35,309 nucleotides of DNA, taken from contig NZ_LNNH01000046.1 of the NCBI RefSeq assembly GCF_001542915.1, positions 125,813 to 161,121 of the forward strand, read 5' to 3'. Below are positions 25,640 to 33,878 of this stretch, piece after piece. The translations under genes were made by a program, and so were the position numbers. The notes beneath the pieces were generated by a model that searched no databases, was not told where the DNA came from, and worked only from the letters and a program-made list of their open reading frames with translations. Position 1 is the stretch's first letter, and each line of letters opens with the position of its first letter. Source of the DNA: Peribacillus simplex. Lineage in GTDB: Bacteria > Bacillota > Bacilli > Bacillales > DSM-1321.

Positions 25640-25664
25640 GTTTTTTTAAACGGATAACGGGTAT
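25640..25664 (+). promoter_or_regulatory. Candidate sigma-B promoter upstream of rsbR
   Basis: GTTTTT, 13-bp spacer, GGGTAT. The -10 matches the sigma-B consensus fully (GGGWAW); the -35 matches GTTTAA at 4 of 6. Spacer length equals that of the stronger sigma-B site before rsbV. In B. subtilis the head of this operon is described with a sigma-A promoter. I found no well-spaced sigma-A promoter here: TTGACG (25556) and TACAAT (25575) are only 13 bp apart. Confidence 0.5.
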
Positions 25665-25717
25665 AAAGTTATGTTGTAAATAGTTAAAGTGAAAACGAAA
25701 GTGCCAGGGGGAAACCT

Positions 25718-25756
25718 ATGGAAAGGCTAGATGGAAACATCATTACAGTTAGTTAA
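25718..25756 (+). CDS. Possible 12-residue leader peptide before rsbR
   Basis: ATG at 25718 preceded by AGGGGGAAA 4-9 bases upstream opens a 12-codon frame (MERLDGNIITVS) ending at TAA 25754-25756, 56 bp before the rsbR start. The ribosome site is as good as that of many genes here. Chance is quite possible in so short a frame. Confidence 0.2.
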   Translation: MERLDGNIITVS

Positions 25757-25812
25757 CATCCTTGTGACGAGGACAGGAAAACATAGCAATTGTGTTAGAA
25801 TGGGAGGATATT

Positions 25813-26640
25813 ATGAATCAATTGGTTTACGATTTTATTAAGCAAAATCAAGATTACATCCTGACCGAGTGGATGGATATCATGAAGGAAAGTACGGACG
25901 AAAGACTGATAAAAGTTGTTTCTGATCGTATGTTCACGCAAACGAGCAGTGAATTTATCGATATGATCATCACGAATGTAGATAGTAAGAACAAGGAATT
26001 CACATTGAAGCTTTCGGATTTTGCCGAGAAAGTCGTCCAATTGGGATGGCCTCTTACATTCGTCAACGAAGGACTTCATAAATTCACGTTGATTGTCATT
26101 AATGGAATGGTGGAAAAGGGTCTGGTGACTCCGGATAATCAAGTCAATCTTGTTAATCATTTGGATAAGTGGGCCACACCGATAAACAATGAAATCGTCA
26201 ATATATATACGCAAACCTGGGAAAGAACGGTGTCGATGCAGAAGATAGCCTTGCAGGAGCTTTCAGCACCGCTCATTCCTGTATTGGAGGGCATTACGGT
26301 CATGCCGCTGATCGGCACCATTGATACGGAGCGCGCCAAACAGATAATGGAAAACCTCTTGACCGGCGTGGTACAGCATAGATCCGAAGTCGTCCTCATT
26401 GATATAACGGGTGTACCGGTAGTGGATACGATGGTTGCCCATCATATCATTCAGGCAGCGGAAGCGGTCCGTTTGGTTGGAGCTAAATGCATCCTATGCG
26501 GCATACGGCCGGAAATAGCCCAAACCATCGTTAATCTTGGGATTAACCTAAATGAAGTGATTACCAAAAACACATTGAAAAAAGGAATAGAAGTCGCGTT
26601 GGAATTAACGAGCCGCAAGATCGTAGAGGTGGAGGGATAA
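25813..26640 (+). CDS. rsbR: Stressosome co-antagonist RsbR (RsbRA-type)
   Basis: 275-aa stressosome scaffold and sensor. The N-terminal non-haem globin domain (about 1-135) projects as sensory turret; the C-terminal STAS domain (about 155-265) builds the core with RsbS. The two RsbT-phosphorylated threonines are present as Thr172 (GTIDTERAK) and Thr206 (PVVDTMVAH). The C-terminal half is nearly identical to B. subtilis RsbRA while the N-terminal half differs strongly, as usual for sensor turrets. The ATG at 25813 has GGGAGG 5 bases upstream. First gene of the eight-gene rsb-sigB cluster. Confidence 0.95.
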   Translation: MNQLVYDFIKQNQDYILTEWMDIMKESTDERLIKVVSDRMFTQTSSEFIDMIITNVDSKNKEFTLKLSDFAEKVVQLGWPLTFVNEGLHKFTLIVINGMVEKGLVTPDNQVNLVNHLDKWATPINNEIVNIYTQTWERTVSMQKIALQELSAPLIPVLEGITVMPLIGTIDTERAKQIMENLLTGVVQHRSEVVLIDITGVPVVDTMVAHHIIQAAEAVRLVGAKCILCGIRPEIAQTIVNLGINLNEVITKNTLKKGIEVALELTSRKIVEVEG

Positions 26641-26642
26641 GG

Positions 26643-26999
26643 ATGAGGATTCCGATATTAAAGCTTTATGACTGCTTGTTAGTCTCGATACAGTGGGAAT
26701 TGGATGATGTGACCGCCCTTCAATTTCAAGAGGACTTGTTGCATAAGATTCATGAAACGAGCGCGAATGGCGTTGTCATAGATATTACCTCAATAGATTT
26801 TATTGATTCTTTTATCGCAAAGGTATTAGGCGATGTTTTTAGTATGTCTAAGCTTATGGGGGCAAAGGTTGTAATTACGGGAATCCAGCCAGCTGTTGCA
26901 ATAACATTGATCGAACTTGGAATCAGTCTCGATGATGTCATGACAGCATTAGATTTAGAGAAGGGCCTGGAGAAATTACAACAGGAATTGGGGGATTAA
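26643..26999 (+). CDS. rsbS: Stressosome STAS protein RsbS
   Basis: 118-aa single STAS domain that, with RsbR, sequesters the kinase RsbT. The phosphorylated serine is Ser56 in [12 protein letters not shown] (Ser59 in B. subtilis, which has three extra N-terminal residues). GGIQPAV-type signature [16 protein letters not shown] present. Starts 2 bp after the rsbR stop with GGAGGG at the end of rsbR as ribosome site. Confidence 0.96.
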   Translation: MRIPILKLYDCLLVSIQWELDDVTALQFQEDLLHKIHETSANGVVIDITSIDFIDSFIAKVLGDVFSMSKLMGAKVVITGIQPAVAITLIELGISLDDVMTALDLEKGLEKLQQELGD

Positions 27000-27002
27000 A
27001 GA

Positions 27003-27404
27003 ATGGAGTTCCAATCCTGCGTAAAAATAATTAATGAATGGGACATTGTAGCTGCAAGGCAGCTAGGAAGAAATGTCGCTAAAGAGCTGGGGTTCGGCAC
27101 TGTCGACCAGGCAAGGATCACCACGGCTATAAGCGAATTGGCCCGAAATATTTACCTATATGCCGGACAAGGCAGTGTAAGCATAGAAAAGCTTAACCAA
27201 AACGGGAAGTCAGGATTGAAAATCATTGCAGAGGACCAGGGGCCTGGAATTGAGGACATCCGCAGAGTCATGGAAGATGGGTATACCACTTCAGGGGGAT
27301 TGGGTGCAGGGCTTCCTGGTGCCAAGCGCTTGATGGATGAATTCGATATCGAATCGACACCAGGTGAAGGGACTACGATTGTCGCTACGAAATGGCTCCG
27401 TTAG
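27003..27404 (+). CDS. rsbT: Switch kinase RsbT
   Basis: 133-aa GHKL-fold serine/threonine kinase that phosphorylates RsbR and RsbS under stress, leaves the stressosome and binds RsbU to activate it. The nucleotide-binding boxes are visible: N box ISELARN (Asn49), G1 EDQGPGI (Asp78), and G2 GGLGAGLPGAKRL (98-110). Starts 3 bp after rsbS with GGGGG upstream. Confidence 0.95.
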   Translation: MEFQSCVKIINEWDIVAARQLGRNVAKELGFGTVDQARITTAISELARNIYLYAGQGSVSIEKLNQNGKSGLKIIAEDQGPGIEDIRRVMEDGYTTSGGLGAGLPGAKRLMDEFDIESTPGEGTTIVATKWLR

Positions 27405-27413
27405 GGGGGGACT

Positions 27414-28424
27414 ATGGATAATAGGGAGAACATGGAGAAAAAGTATCATGAGGCGCTTTCTACTTATCTTAAAGACCAAAATGAGCAGGCACTCTATCAA
27501 GGGCAAAAGATTAGCCGCCTACATATTAAATACAATATATCTCCAGAAGAAATCATCAGTATGCATAAAAATAACTTAATGGAACTTTACCCCGATTTAC
27601 CTGGGAAAGTGATGGATTCTTTCGATTTCCTGCTTGAAGTCATGATGGGATATGGAATTGCCTACCGTGAACATCAAAGCCTCAGACATCAACAGCAGGA
27701 ATTGAAAACGGAAATAGAAATTGCGGCAAACGTGCAGCATACCCTTTTGGAAACGGAAATACCCGATATAAAGTCTCTTGAAATTGGGGCGATAAGTGTT
27801 CCTGCCAGACAGATGAATGGAGATTATTATCACTTCGTCCAAGATGAAAATGAGCGGATCGGAGTGGGGATAGCAGATGTCATCGGCAAAGGGATCCCTG
27901 CGGCCTTGTGCATGTCCATGATCAAATATGCCATGGATAGTCTTCCTGAGCACCGGCATGAACCGAATAGTGTGCTTGAGAGTTTGAACCGTGTGGTTGA
28001 GCATAACGTCGATCCGAGCATGTTCATAACGATGTTCTATGGGTTATATGATCCGCATGACAGGAAATTCTCCTATGCTTCGGCTGGCCATGAACCGGGT
28101 TTTTATTATGACGCCGCTTCAGGGACTTTCAGTGATTTGGATGCGAAAGGTCTTTTGCTTGGAGTAGATAAGAAGACGAGGTACCGCCAATATGAAAAGA
28201 CGGTGAACCGTGGGGACATGATCATCTTATTATCTGATGGAGTGACGGAATGCCGGACGAATGATGGATTTATAGAAAGGGACACACTTATTGGTTTCAT
28301 TAAGAAGAATATGCATTTACAAGCCCAGGAAATGGTGAATAATATATATAAGCAATTGGAGAAAATGCAGAACTTCCAGCTAAGGGATGACTTCACCTTA
28401 ATAATTTTGAAATCAAATGTTTAG
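27414..28424 (+). CDS. rsbU: PP2C phosphatase RsbU, activator of sigma-B
   Basis: 336-aa environmental-stress phosphatase that dephosphorylates RsbV-P when bound by RsbT. The N-terminal four-helix RsbT-binding domain is about residues 1-85; a linker helix (LKTEIEIAANVQHTLLETEI) follows; the PP2C domain is about 118-335 with metal residues in MNGDYYHF (Asp137), IADVIGKG (Asp155), LLSDGVTECR and RDDFTLI near the end. GGGGGGG lies 4 bases before the ATG. The stop codon is inside the -35 of the sigma-B promoter for rsbV. Confidence 0.95.
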   Translation: MDNRENMEKKYHEALSTYLKDQNEQALYQGQKISRLHIKYNISPEEIISMHKNNLMELYPDLPGKVMDSFDFLLEVMMGYGIAYREHQSLRHQQQELKTEIEIAANVQHTLLETEIPDIKSLEIGAISVPARQMNGDYYHFVQDENERIGVGIADVIGKGIPAALCMSMIKYAMDSLPEHRHEPNSVLESLNRVVEHNVDPSMFITMFYGLYDPHDRKFSYASAGHEPGFYYDAASGTFSDLDAKGLLLGVDKKTRYRQYEKTVNRGDMIILLSDGVTECRTNDGFIERDTLIGFIKKNMHLQAQEMVNNIYKQLEKMQNFQLRDDFTLIILKSNV

Positions 28425-28443
28425 CTTTTTTTTCTCTGGGTAT
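28419..28443 (+). promoter_or_regulatory. Sigma-B promoter of rsbV-rsbW-sigB-rsbX
   Basis: GTTTAG, 13-bp spacer, GGGTAT. Five of six bases match the -35 consensus GTTTAA and all match the -10. The rsbU stop codon TAG forms the end of the -35. This is the same place as the autoregulatory sigma-B promoter of B. subtilis. Confidence 0.9.
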
Positions 28444-28483
28444 AGATATAAGAATGAAGAGGATTTGAAGAGGTGGGTCAAGG

Positions 28484-28816
28484 ATGAATATAACAGTAGA
28501 TGTCAATGAATTGAATACTGAATTTATAGTGAAATTAAAAGGTGAAATCGATGCTTACACTGCGCCGAAGTTAAGGGAGTCACTATTCCCGATATCGGAA
28601 CGGGACAACGTCAAGATCACCATCGATTTGACTGAAGTTTCCTACATGGATAGCACGGGTCTTGGAGTGTTTGTCGGTGCATTCAAAAGCGTGCGTGCGA
28701 ATAATGGCGAATTCACTTTAGTTGGTTTATCGGAAAGGCTGCGACGTTTATTTGATATTACAGGTCTTGCAGATATCATTGATATAAAAAGTGGTACAGA
28801 GGGTGGGTTAGAATGA
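28484..28816 (+). CDS. rsbV: Anti-anti-sigma factor RsbV
   Basis: 110-aa STAS protein. Unphosphorylated RsbV binds RsbW and frees sigma-B; RsbW inactivates it by phosphorylating the conserved serine, here Ser57 in YMDSTGLGVFVG. First gene after the sigma-B promoter. Its stop overlaps the rsbW start by 4 bp, coupling translation of the pair. Confidence 0.96.
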   Translation: MNITVDVNELNTEFIVKLKGEIDAYTAPKLRESLFPISERDNVKITIDLTEVSYMDSTGLGVFVGAFKSVRANNGEFTLVGLSERLRRLFDITGLADIIDIKSGTEGGLE

Positions 28817-29286
28817 GTCAAGTATATGATTACATCGAAATGAAAATACCTGCAAAACCAGAGTTCATCGGTGTCATTCGTTTAACACTTTCTGGAATAG
28901 GAAGCCGTATGGGATTTGCGTATGAGGAAATCGAGGATTTGAAGATCGCTACAAGTGAAGCTTGTACAAATGCGGTGCAGCATGCATATAAGGATTCGGA
29001 AAAAGGGGAAGTGAAGGTCAGTTTCGGCCTTTATCCAGACCGCTTGGAGGTCATGGTTTCTGATAGTGGTAAGAGCTGTAATTTCGAAGAAGTTCGCCAA
29101 GGTCTCGGACCATACGAAAATGGGCAAAAAGTCGAACTTATGAGAGAGGGAGGCTTGGGCCTTTACCTCATTGAAACTTTGATGGATGATGTGAAAATTC
29201 ATCAGCATGACGGGGTTACAGTTTTTATGACTAAGTTTTTAGAAGGAGAGCAGGTGGAGATGGATGCAAAAACAGTCTCAACCTAA
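28813..29286 (+). CDS. rsbW: Serine kinase and anti-sigma-B factor RsbW
   Basis: 157-aa GHKL-fold kinase that binds sigma-B in unstressed cells and phosphorylates RsbV. N box TSEACTNAVQHAY (Glu49, Asn53), G1 VSDSGKS (Asp84), G2 GGLGLYLIETL (113-123). It overlaps rsbV by 4 bp and sigB by 23 bp, so anti-sigma and sigma are made in linked amounts. Confidence 0.96.
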   Translation: MSQVYDYIEMKIPAKPEFIGVIRLTLSGIGSRMGFAYEEIEDLKIATSEACTNAVQHAYKDSEKGEVKVSFGLYPDRLEVMVSDSGKSCNFEEVRQGLGPYENGQKVELMREGGLGLYLIETLMDDVKIHQHDGVTVFMTKFLEGEQVEMDAKTVST

Positions 29287-30052
29287 TCAGGCACAAAGAG
29301 AACAAGTAAACGAGTGGATCAGAGCGTATCAGCAGAACCAAGATGACGAAGCGCAAAGCAATCTAGTCATCCATTATAAAGGTTTGGTTGAAACGATCTC
29401 GCGTAAGTACGCAAAAGGCAAATCATTTCAGGAGGATATTTCTCAGGTCGGCATGATTGGTTTATTAGGTGCCATCAGACGATATGACGAATCATTCGGC
29501 AAAAGCTTCGAAGCATTTGCCGTTCCTACCATAATCGGTGAAATCAAAAGGTTTTTGCGTGATAAGACCTGGAGTGTCCATGTTCCAAGAAGAATAAAGG
29601 AACTGGGACCGAAAATAAGGGTCACGGTCGAGGAATTGACGACGACGCTGCATCGTTCGCCAAGGATCGATGAAATAGCCGATAGCATAGGCGTGACGGA
29701 AGAAGAGGTTTTGGAAGCGATGGAGATGGGGAAAAGCTATCAAGCTTTATCTGTCGATCATTCCATCGAAGCGGATTCCGATGGCGGTACCGTCACCTTG
29801 CTTGATATATTCGGGAATGTGGATGAAGGGTTTGAAAGGGTCAATCAACGCCTTGTTCTTGAAAAGGTGCTTCATGTTTTGAGCGACCGTGAAAAGATGA
29901 TCATCCAACATACCTATTTAGAAAACTTAAGCCAAAAAGAAGCGGGCGATAAGCTTGGGATTTCCCAAATGCATGTATCAAGGCTCCAGCGCCGTGCAAT
30001 CAAGAAGCTTCAAGAGGCGATTAACGCTGAAAACTCGGAGTTAATACAGTGA
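29264..30052 (+). CDS. sigB: RNA polymerase sigma factor sigma-B
   Basis: 262-aa group 3 sigma factor for the general stress response. Region 2 includes EDISQVGMIGLLGAIRRYDESFGKSFEAFAVPTIIGEIKR (in pieces, about residues 53-92); region 3 includes SVHVPRRIKELGPKIR; region 4 has the helix-turn-helix SQKEAGDKLGISQMHVSRLQRRA (about 223-245). Central parts are nearly identical to B. subtilis sigma-B (264 aa). The ATG at 29264 follows GGTGGAGA by 3-4 bases; an ATG at 29260 is in another frame. Confidence 0.96.
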   Translation: MQKQSQPNQAQREQVNEWIRAYQQNQDDEAQSNLVIHYKGLVETISRKYAKGKSFQEDISQVGMIGLLGAIRRYDESFGKSFEAFAVPTIIGEIKRFLRDKTWSVHVPRRIKELGPKIRVTVEELTTTLHRSPRIDEIADSIGVTEEEVLEAMEMGKSYQALSVDHSIEADSDGGTVTLLDIFGNVDEGFERVNQRLVLEKVLHVLSDREKMIIQHTYLENLSQKEAGDKLGISQMHVSRLQRRAIKKLQEAINAENSELIQ

Positions 30053-30660
30053 TTAAAGCTATTCTGCGTGAAGAAAAAATTGAAATCCTCGTCTCCCAAT
30101 CCTCCAAAAACGGAATGGTCTATTGTGGTGATGATTATTTTTTTCTTCATACGAAAGAATACTTTGTATGTGTTTTGGCAGATGGGCTCGGCAGTGGTAA
30201 ATATGCGTACGAATCTTCCCATGCCGTCATCGAAGAAGTCAAACGCAATCATGAATTGGATGTCGAATCACTGATGGCTGTATGCAATCAGGTTTTAATC
30301 GACAAACGGGGGGCGGCCGTATCCATTTTGAAAATTTTTTATGAAAAGAATGAATTTGTATACAGTTCCGTTGGTAACATCCGTTTCTTCCTGTATAATC
30401 CCAAGGTCGACAAGCTTGTCTACCCGTTGCCCGTAACAGGTTATCTATCGGGCAGGAAACAAAAATACAGGACGGAAAGATACAAATATGAACCGGATGC
30501 AAAATTCATTCTTTACTCTGATGGCCTTGAGCTTAAGGGTGCTAAATCATTTTTGAAAAGGCAGGCCCCTATCGAATTGAACGCTAAATCCATATTGGAA
30601 AGCAGTCCAGCAACTGCAGATGATACGACATTCATTTTAGGAAGCTTACTTTCGTTGTAA
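30049..30660 (+). CDS. rsbX: PP2C phosphatase RsbX, negative regulator of the stressosome
   Basis: 203-aa feedback phosphatase that removes phosphate from RsbS and RsbR, so the stressosome recaptures RsbT. PP2C signatures: VYCGDDYFFL, VLADGLGSGKYAYESS, RGAAVSILKI, ILYSDGLEL and ADDTTFILG near the end. Starts with GTG overlapping the sigB stop by 4 bp, with GGAG 8 bases upstream. It is the last gene of the module; its stop codon lies in the loop of the terminator. Confidence 0.95.
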   Translation: MIKAILREEKIEILVSQSSKNGMVYCGDDYFFLHTKEYFVCVLADGLGSGKYAYESSHAVIEEVKRNHELDVESLMAVCNQVLIDKRGAAVSILKIFYEKNEFVYSSVGNIRFFLYNPKVDKLVYPLPVTGYLSGRKQKYRTERYKYEPDAKFILYSDGLELKGAKSFLKRQAPIELNAKSILESSPATADDTTFILGSLLSL

Positions 30661-30679
30661 TTCGGAAGTGAGCTTTTTT
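30642..30679 (+). terminator. Terminator overlapping the rsbX stop
   Basis: AAGCTTACTTTCG pairs with CGGAAGTGAGCTT (13 bp, some G-U) around an 8-base loop that contains the rsbX stop codon TAA; T run follows. It ends the sigma-B operon. Confidence 0.85.
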
Positions 30680-30752
30680 ATATGGAATTCGCAACTTCAT
30701 TCCTGATTTGCTAGACTATATATATGAGTTCGAAAGGCTGGAGGGAAACGTT

Positions 30753-32936
30753 ATGATCGTTGTTGAAGATACGTTAAAAGAATTGATTAAACAAATATCC
30801 AATGAGCTAAGTTTGAAAAATCACCAGGTTCAAAACGTTATACAAATGCTGCAGGAAGGGAATACAGTTCCTTTCATTGCCCGTTATAGAAAAGAAATGA
30901 CAGGTTCGCTTGATGAAGTCGAGATTCGTTCGATCATGGAAAGATGGAATTATCTAGAGAACCTCGGCCAAAGGAAAATGGAAGTTACCCGTTCAATCGG
31001 TGAACAGGGGAAATTGACGGATGAATTAAAAAGGCAAATCGATAAGGCAACAAAACTGCAGGAAGTCGAGGATTTATACAGGCCGTTCAAGCAAAAAAGG
31101 AGAACGAAAGCCACTGTCGCGAAAGAAAAGGGGCTTGAGCCGTTTGCCAATTGGCTGCTTGAATGCCATATGGATGCCCGAGTGAATGAAAAAGCCGCGG
31201 AATTCATTTCGGAAGAAAAAGAAGTTTCTTCTATTGAAGAGGTTGTTGCAGGAGCACAGGATATAATAGCTGAACATATTTCCGATGATGCAGAATTGAG
31301 AAAGTGGATTAGGGCAGAGATTTTTAAAGCCGGAAAAGTGATTTCGGTTGTTAAGAATCAAGAAAAGGACGAGAAAAGAATCTTTGAAATGTATTATGAA
31401 TACGAAGAGCCTGTTCAAAGGATCGTACCGCATCGGGTTTTGGCGCTTAATCGAGGGGAAAAGGAAGAAGTGCTACGGATATCGATTCAGCCGCGAACTG
31501 AAATCATCATTGGTCATCTTGAGAGAAAAATCATAAAAAATGGTCATGCCGATGCAAAAGATATACTGATATCTGCGATTGAAGATGGCTTCAAACGTTT
31601 GATCATGTCATCCGTAGAGCGGGAAATCAGGAAGGAGCTGACTGAAAAAGCAGAGGATCAAGCCATTCATATATTTTCGGAAAACCTGCGAAATCTGCTC
31701 CTGCAGCCTCCGCTTAAGGGAAAGGTGGTACTTGCCCTCGATCCTGCCTACCGAACGGGATGTAAATTGGCTGTCGTCGATGAAACGGGCAAGGTGCTGG
31801 ACATCAGTGTCATCTACCCGCATCCACCGGCTGCAAAGCTTCAGGCCGCGCGTGAAAAAACGATCGAGATACTCCAGCGATTCTCGGTTGAGATCGTGGC
31901 GATTGGCAATGGGACCGCGTCACGGGAATCGGAGCAGTTCATTGCCGATATATTAAAAGATGTCAAAGGGAATATTTCCTATATCATTGTCAACGAAGCG
32001 GGAGCCAGTGTATATTCTGCCTCGGACATTGCGCGAGAAGAGTTTCCGGATCTGCAAGTGGAACAGAGAAGTGCCGTATCGATAGGGAGAAGGCTTCAAG
32101 ACCCATTAGCTGAACTTGTGAAGATTGACCCCCAATCAGTTGGGGTAGGCCAATATCAACATGATGTTTCCCAGAAAAAACTGGGCGAATCCCTCTCCTT
32201 TGTCGTGGAAACAGCTGTTAACCAAGTGGGAGTGAACGTCAATACCGCTTCATCTTCCTTATTGCAATATGTAGCTGGTTTATCAAAATCCGTTGCTCAA
32301 AATATCGTCAAGAAAAGGGAAGCGGAAGGGAAGTTTTCAAGCAGGAAGGAATTGAAGAAAATCCCAAGGTTAGGTGCGAAAACGTATGAACAATGCATAG
32401 GGTTCCTGCGTATCATTAATGGCGAAGAGCCTTTGGATCAAACCGCGATCCATCCAGAGAACTACGGTGCCGTCAATAAGCTGTTGAAGAAGATGGGGTT
32501 CACTTCAGCTGATTTAGGCGATGATGCATTGAATGCGGAGTTAACCAAATTAGACCCAGCTCAATTGGCCGATGAATTGGACATTGGGGAAATCACGATC
32601 AAAGATATAATAGAGGATTTACTGAAGCCGGGAAGAGATCCTCGGGATGAATTATCAAAACCTCTGCTTAAGCAGGATGTGCTGAAAATGGAGGATCTGC
32701 AAGTTGGAATGGAATTGCAAGGTACAGTGAGGAACGTCGTGGATTTCGGTGCGTTTGTGGACATTGGTGTTAAACAAGACGGATTGGTGCACATATCAAA
32801 ACTTAGCAATCGGTTCGTTAAGCACCCGCTGGATATAGTGGCCGTTGGGGATGTGGTGACGGTTTGGGTCGAACAAGTCGACGCTCAAAAGCAAAGGGTA
32901 TCTTTGACGATGCTCGAACCAAAGGAACAAAACTAG
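30753..32936 (+). CDS. tex: Tex-family RNA-binding protein (S1 domain)
   Basis: 727-aa nucleic-acid-binding protein of the Tex/Spt6 family (YdcI in B. subtilis), associated with transcription and RNA metabolism. Domains in order: N-terminal helical HTH region with QEGNTVPFIARYRKEMTG (residues about 32-48), YqgF/RNase H-like core (VVLALDPAYRTGCKLAVVD ... NEAGASVYSASDIA), helix-hairpin-helix region (VGVNVNTASSSLLQYVAGLS and GAKTYEQCIGFLRI), and a C-terminal S1 domain (VGMELQGTVRNVVDFGAFVD and GLVHISKLS). The ATG at 30753 has GGAGGG 7 bases upstream; earlier starts in the frame lack one. Its terminator runs into the 3' end of cmpA. Confidence 0.95.
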   Translation: MIVVEDTLKELIKQISNELSLKNHQVQNVIQMLQEGNTVPFIARYRKEMTGSLDEVEIRSIMERWNYLENLGQRKMEVTRSIGEQGKLTDELKRQIDKATKLQEVEDLYRPFKQKRRTKATVAKEKGLEPFANWLLECHMDARVNEKAAEFISEEKEVSSIEEVVAGAQDIIAEHISDDAELRKWIRAEIFKAGKVISVVKNQEKDEKRIFEMYYEYEEPVQRIVPHRVLALNRGEKEEVLRISIQPRTEIIIGHLERKIIKNGHADAKDILISAIEDGFKRLIMSSVEREIRKELTEKAEDQAIHIFSENLRNLLLQPPLKGKVVLALDPAYRTGCKLAVVDETGKVLDISVIYPHPPAAKLQAAREKTIEILQRFSVEIVAIGNGTASRESEQFIADILKDVKGNISYIIVNEAGASVYSASDIAREEFPDLQVEQRSAVSIGRRLQDPLAELVKIDPQSVGVGQYQHDVSQKKLGESLSFVVETAVNQVGVNVNTASSSLLQYVAGLSKSVAQNIVKKREAEGKFSSRKELKKIPRLGAKTYEQCIGFLRIINGEEPLDQTAIHPENYGAVNKLLKKMGFTSADLGDDALNAELTKLDPAQLADELDIGEITIKDIIEDLLKPGRDPRDELSKPLLKQDVLKMEDLQVGMELQGTVRNVVDFGAFVDIGVKQDGLVHISKLSNRFVKHPLDIVAVGDVVTVWVEQVDAQKQRVSLTMLEPKEQN

Positions 32937-32947
32937 CTTGCGGCAAG

Positions 32948-32977
32948 CTCCTTCTTTAATTGGAAGGAGTTTTTTTT
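32948..32977 (+). terminator. Terminator of tex, overlapping cmpA
   Basis: CTCCTTC pairs with GAAGGAG around an 8-base loop, followed by eight T. The convergent cmpA gene ends inside this hairpin: its stop codon (32956-32958 on the minus strand) is in the loop and its last lysine codons are the complement of the T tract. Confidence 0.88.
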
Positions 32978-33102
32978 GGATATATATAACCGGGGCTTTC
33001 TTTCCTTTGATAAAAAAACCAGCATTGATTCAACATCTTCACTTGATAATAATCCTTTTCATAAAAGGCTTTACGAATTTGATTCTGGAACCAATTAGGC
33101 AT
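32956..33102 (-). CDS. cmpA: Cortex morphogenetic protein CmpA
   Basis: 48-aa sporulation protein of the CmpA family. In B. subtilis CmpA (37 aa) works with the ClpXP protease in quality control of spore coat and cortex assembly, by SpoIVA degradation. The sequence MPNWFQNQIRKAFYEKDYYQ, then VKMLNQCWFFYQRK, aligns throughout with B. subtilis MPNWLKKQMQKAFLEKDNYQ and IKLLNQCWYFYRKK. The last 13-14 residues (ESPGYIYPKKTPSN) are an extra tail encoded by the tex terminator. The ATG has AGGGAGG 8 bases upstream. It is divergent from the SprT-like gene, the usual B. subtilis place. Confidence is high despite the small size because of the full-length match. Confidence 0.92.
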   Translation of the reverse strand: MPNWFQNQIRKAFYEKDYYQVKMLNQCWFFYQRKESPGYIYPKKTPSN

Positions 33103-33142
33103 AGCTTTTCCTCCCTTAGTCTCCTCTTGTATTATTAGTCTA

Positions 33143-33151
33143 TGTTATAAT
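33143..33151 (+). promoter_or_regulatory. Extended -10 promoter of the SprT-like gene
   Basis: TGTTATAAT (TG-N-TATAAT) with no good -35. It leaves a leader of about 28 bases to the ATG at 33186. The same 80-bp region must also hold the minus-strand cmpA promoter. Confidence 0.5.
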
Positions 33152-33185
33152 GGGTTGTCCTGTTACCAGGGAATAGGAGGGGGAA

Positions 33186-33665
33186 ATGGATAATCGGGAA
33201 TTGCAAAAGCTAGTAGAGGAAATATCGTTGAAAGACTTTAATAGGAGATTTAAACACCTTGCCAGTTTTAATCCGCGCCTTAGAACGACAGGAGGCCGAT
33301 ACTTATTGCGATCACATAATATCGAAATTAACAAGAAGTATCTTGATGAACGCGGGATCGACGAAATCATTGGTATCATAAAGCATGAATTATGCCATTA
33401 TCACCTTCACATCGGAAAAAAGGGGTATCAGCATCGTGATGCGGACTTCAAGCGTTTACTCATGGAGGTAGGGGCTCCGAGATTTTGCAAGCCGCTGCCA
33501 TCAAATCAATTAAAGAGAAAAATGAATACGATTCAATATACATGTAAAGACTGTCAGCAGGTATATATGAGAAAAAAACGAATTGACACCTCCCGTTTCG
33601 TATGTGGAAAATGCCGCGGAACCTTGATCTACCGGGGGTTTTTAGAGGGTGAAACAAAAATATAA
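33186..33665 (+). CDS. SprT-like zinc metalloprotein (YdcK-like)
   Basis: 159-aa SprT-family protein with a zincin motif HELCHYHLH (His67, Glu68, His71) and a C-terminal zinc ribbon of two Cys pairs (Cys120/Cys123 in YTCKDCQQ, Cys140/Cys143 in FVCGKCRG). The domain is related to Spartan-type proteases, but the substrate in bacteria is unknown. Length and motif order match B. subtilis YdcK. GGAGGGGGAA lies directly before the ATG. It ends 20 bp before the tRNA promoter. Confidence 0.93.
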   Translation: MDNRELQKLVEEISLKDFNRRFKHLASFNPRLRTTGGRYLLRSHNIEINKKYLDERGIDEIIGIIKHELCHYHLHIGKKGYQHRDADFKRLLMEVGAPRFCKPLPSNQLKRKMNTIQYTCKDCQQVYMRKKRIDTSRFVCGKCRGTLIYRGFLEGETKI

Positions 33666-33683
33666 AAAAACACAAAAGAACGC

Positions 33684-33712
33684 TTGACTTTAAGTTGCAA
33701 CCTCTTTATAAT
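33684..33712 (+). promoter_or_regulatory. Promoter 1 of the tRNA-rRNA cluster
   Basis: TTGACT, 17-bp spacer, TATAAT. Upstream of tRNA-Asn; near-consensus, as expected for a stable-RNA promoter. Confidence 0.88.
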
Positions 33713-33796
33713 CATAAGAGTCGACAAGATAACAACTTGTTCTTCACGACAAACACGAAGGTCCTTGAGCATGAAAAAGGAACCCATTTACATTAT

Positions 33797-33871
33797 TCCG
33801 CAGTAGCTCAGTGGTAGAGCATTCGGCTGTTAACCGAATGGTCGTAGGTTCGAGTCCTACCTGCGGAGCCA
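33797..33871 (+). tRNA. tRNA-Asn (anticodon GTT)
   Basis: Acceptor TCCGCAG/CTGCGGA, T arm GGTTCGAGTCC, anticodon GTT at 33829-33831, CCA encoded. First gene of the array. Confidence 0.97.
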
Positions 33872-33878
33872 TTTTTTT

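Noticed and set aside
32938..33138. 66-codon plus-strand frame after tex
   Set aside because: It is antisense to cmpA, whose full-length family match is far more convincing.
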